Shown: positions 5,557 to 5,570 of the stretch, piece by piece
Position numbering within the stretch: the first letter of the stretch is position 1
How the letters are laid out: the number at the start of each line of letters is the position of its first letter
Assembly: GCA_016764155.1 (NCBI GenBank)
Contig: JAESSK010000311.1
Location: 1-5,570 of the forward strand
Reading direction: 5' to 3'
DNA length: 5,570 bases
Source of the DNA: Rhizobiaceae bacterium
GTDB lineage: Bacteria > Pseudomonadota > Alphaproteobacteria > Rhizobiales > Rhizobiaceae
The notes under the pieces: model-generated
Told to the model about the DNA's origin: nothing
The model's input: the letters and a program-made list of their open reading frames with translations, nothing else
The model's database searches: none
Program-made: the position numbers and the translations under genes

Positions 5557-5570
5557 ATGTTCAACGAGAC

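Larger units (their letters stand above)
5328..5570 (+). other. rRNA operon leader (start of pre-16S transcript)
   Basis: From the promoter to the window end the sequence reads as untranslated rRNA leader. It has a GC-rich palindrome GCGGCGCGCCGC (5336-5347), several hairpins, a boxA element and the stretch GAAAGAGAAACGTGG (5497-5511) that I associate with alphaproteobacterial rRNA leaders and spacers. The 16S gene itself does not begin inside the window: no AGAGTTTGATC-type start is seen. The transcript start is inferred from the promoter. Confidence 0.7.

Overview
The window looks like chromosomal DNA of an alphaproteobacterium, most likely of the Hyphomicrobiales (Rhizobiales) type. This rests on the Brucella/Rhizobium-like ClpB and M23 peptidase sequences and on an rRNA-operon leader ending in a boxA-type element followed by a GAAAGAGAAACGTGG stretch. 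Genus cannot be set from the sequence alone. No 16S body, tRNA, CRISPR array, or complete insertion sequence is present.

Layout: (1) 73-1104 (+) encodes the C-terminal AAA+ half of ClpB. The first half of the gene is missing, and all three forward frames are closed in the first 85 bases. A strong intrinsic terminator follows (1111-1140). (2) 1141-1356 has no recognisable gene. (3) 1357-1803 (+) is a very AT-rich orphan gene for a four-helix membrane protein. Its natural-looking C-terminal tail continues in the next frame to 1864. (4) 1944-2375 (-) is a MarR-family regulator, divergent from 2450-2881 (+), a small four-helix membrane protein. Two near-identical palindromes lie in the 74-bp gap and are the obvious regulator-binding sites. 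(5) 2899-4845 (-) is a long membrane-anchored M23 (LytM-type) peptidoglycan endopeptidase with an intact zinc site. (6) 4846-5291 is mostly non-coding, with a perfect inverted repeat and a doubtful small reading frame. (7) 5292-5570 holds an rRNA-type promoter (TTGACA/TATATA) and the start of the rRNA leader with hairpins and boxA. The 16S gene should begin shortly beyond the window.

How the parts work together: most of the window is housekeeping (protein disaggregation, cell-wall remodelling, ribosome synthesis). The accessory part is 1141-2881. The MarR/membrane-protein pair is a self-contained switch with visible operators. The AT-rich gene has the composition of transferred DNA and no recognised family. 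I find no firm evidence for a wholly new system. The best leads are the broken clpB, the split-frame AT-rich membrane gene and the twin-operator MarR module.
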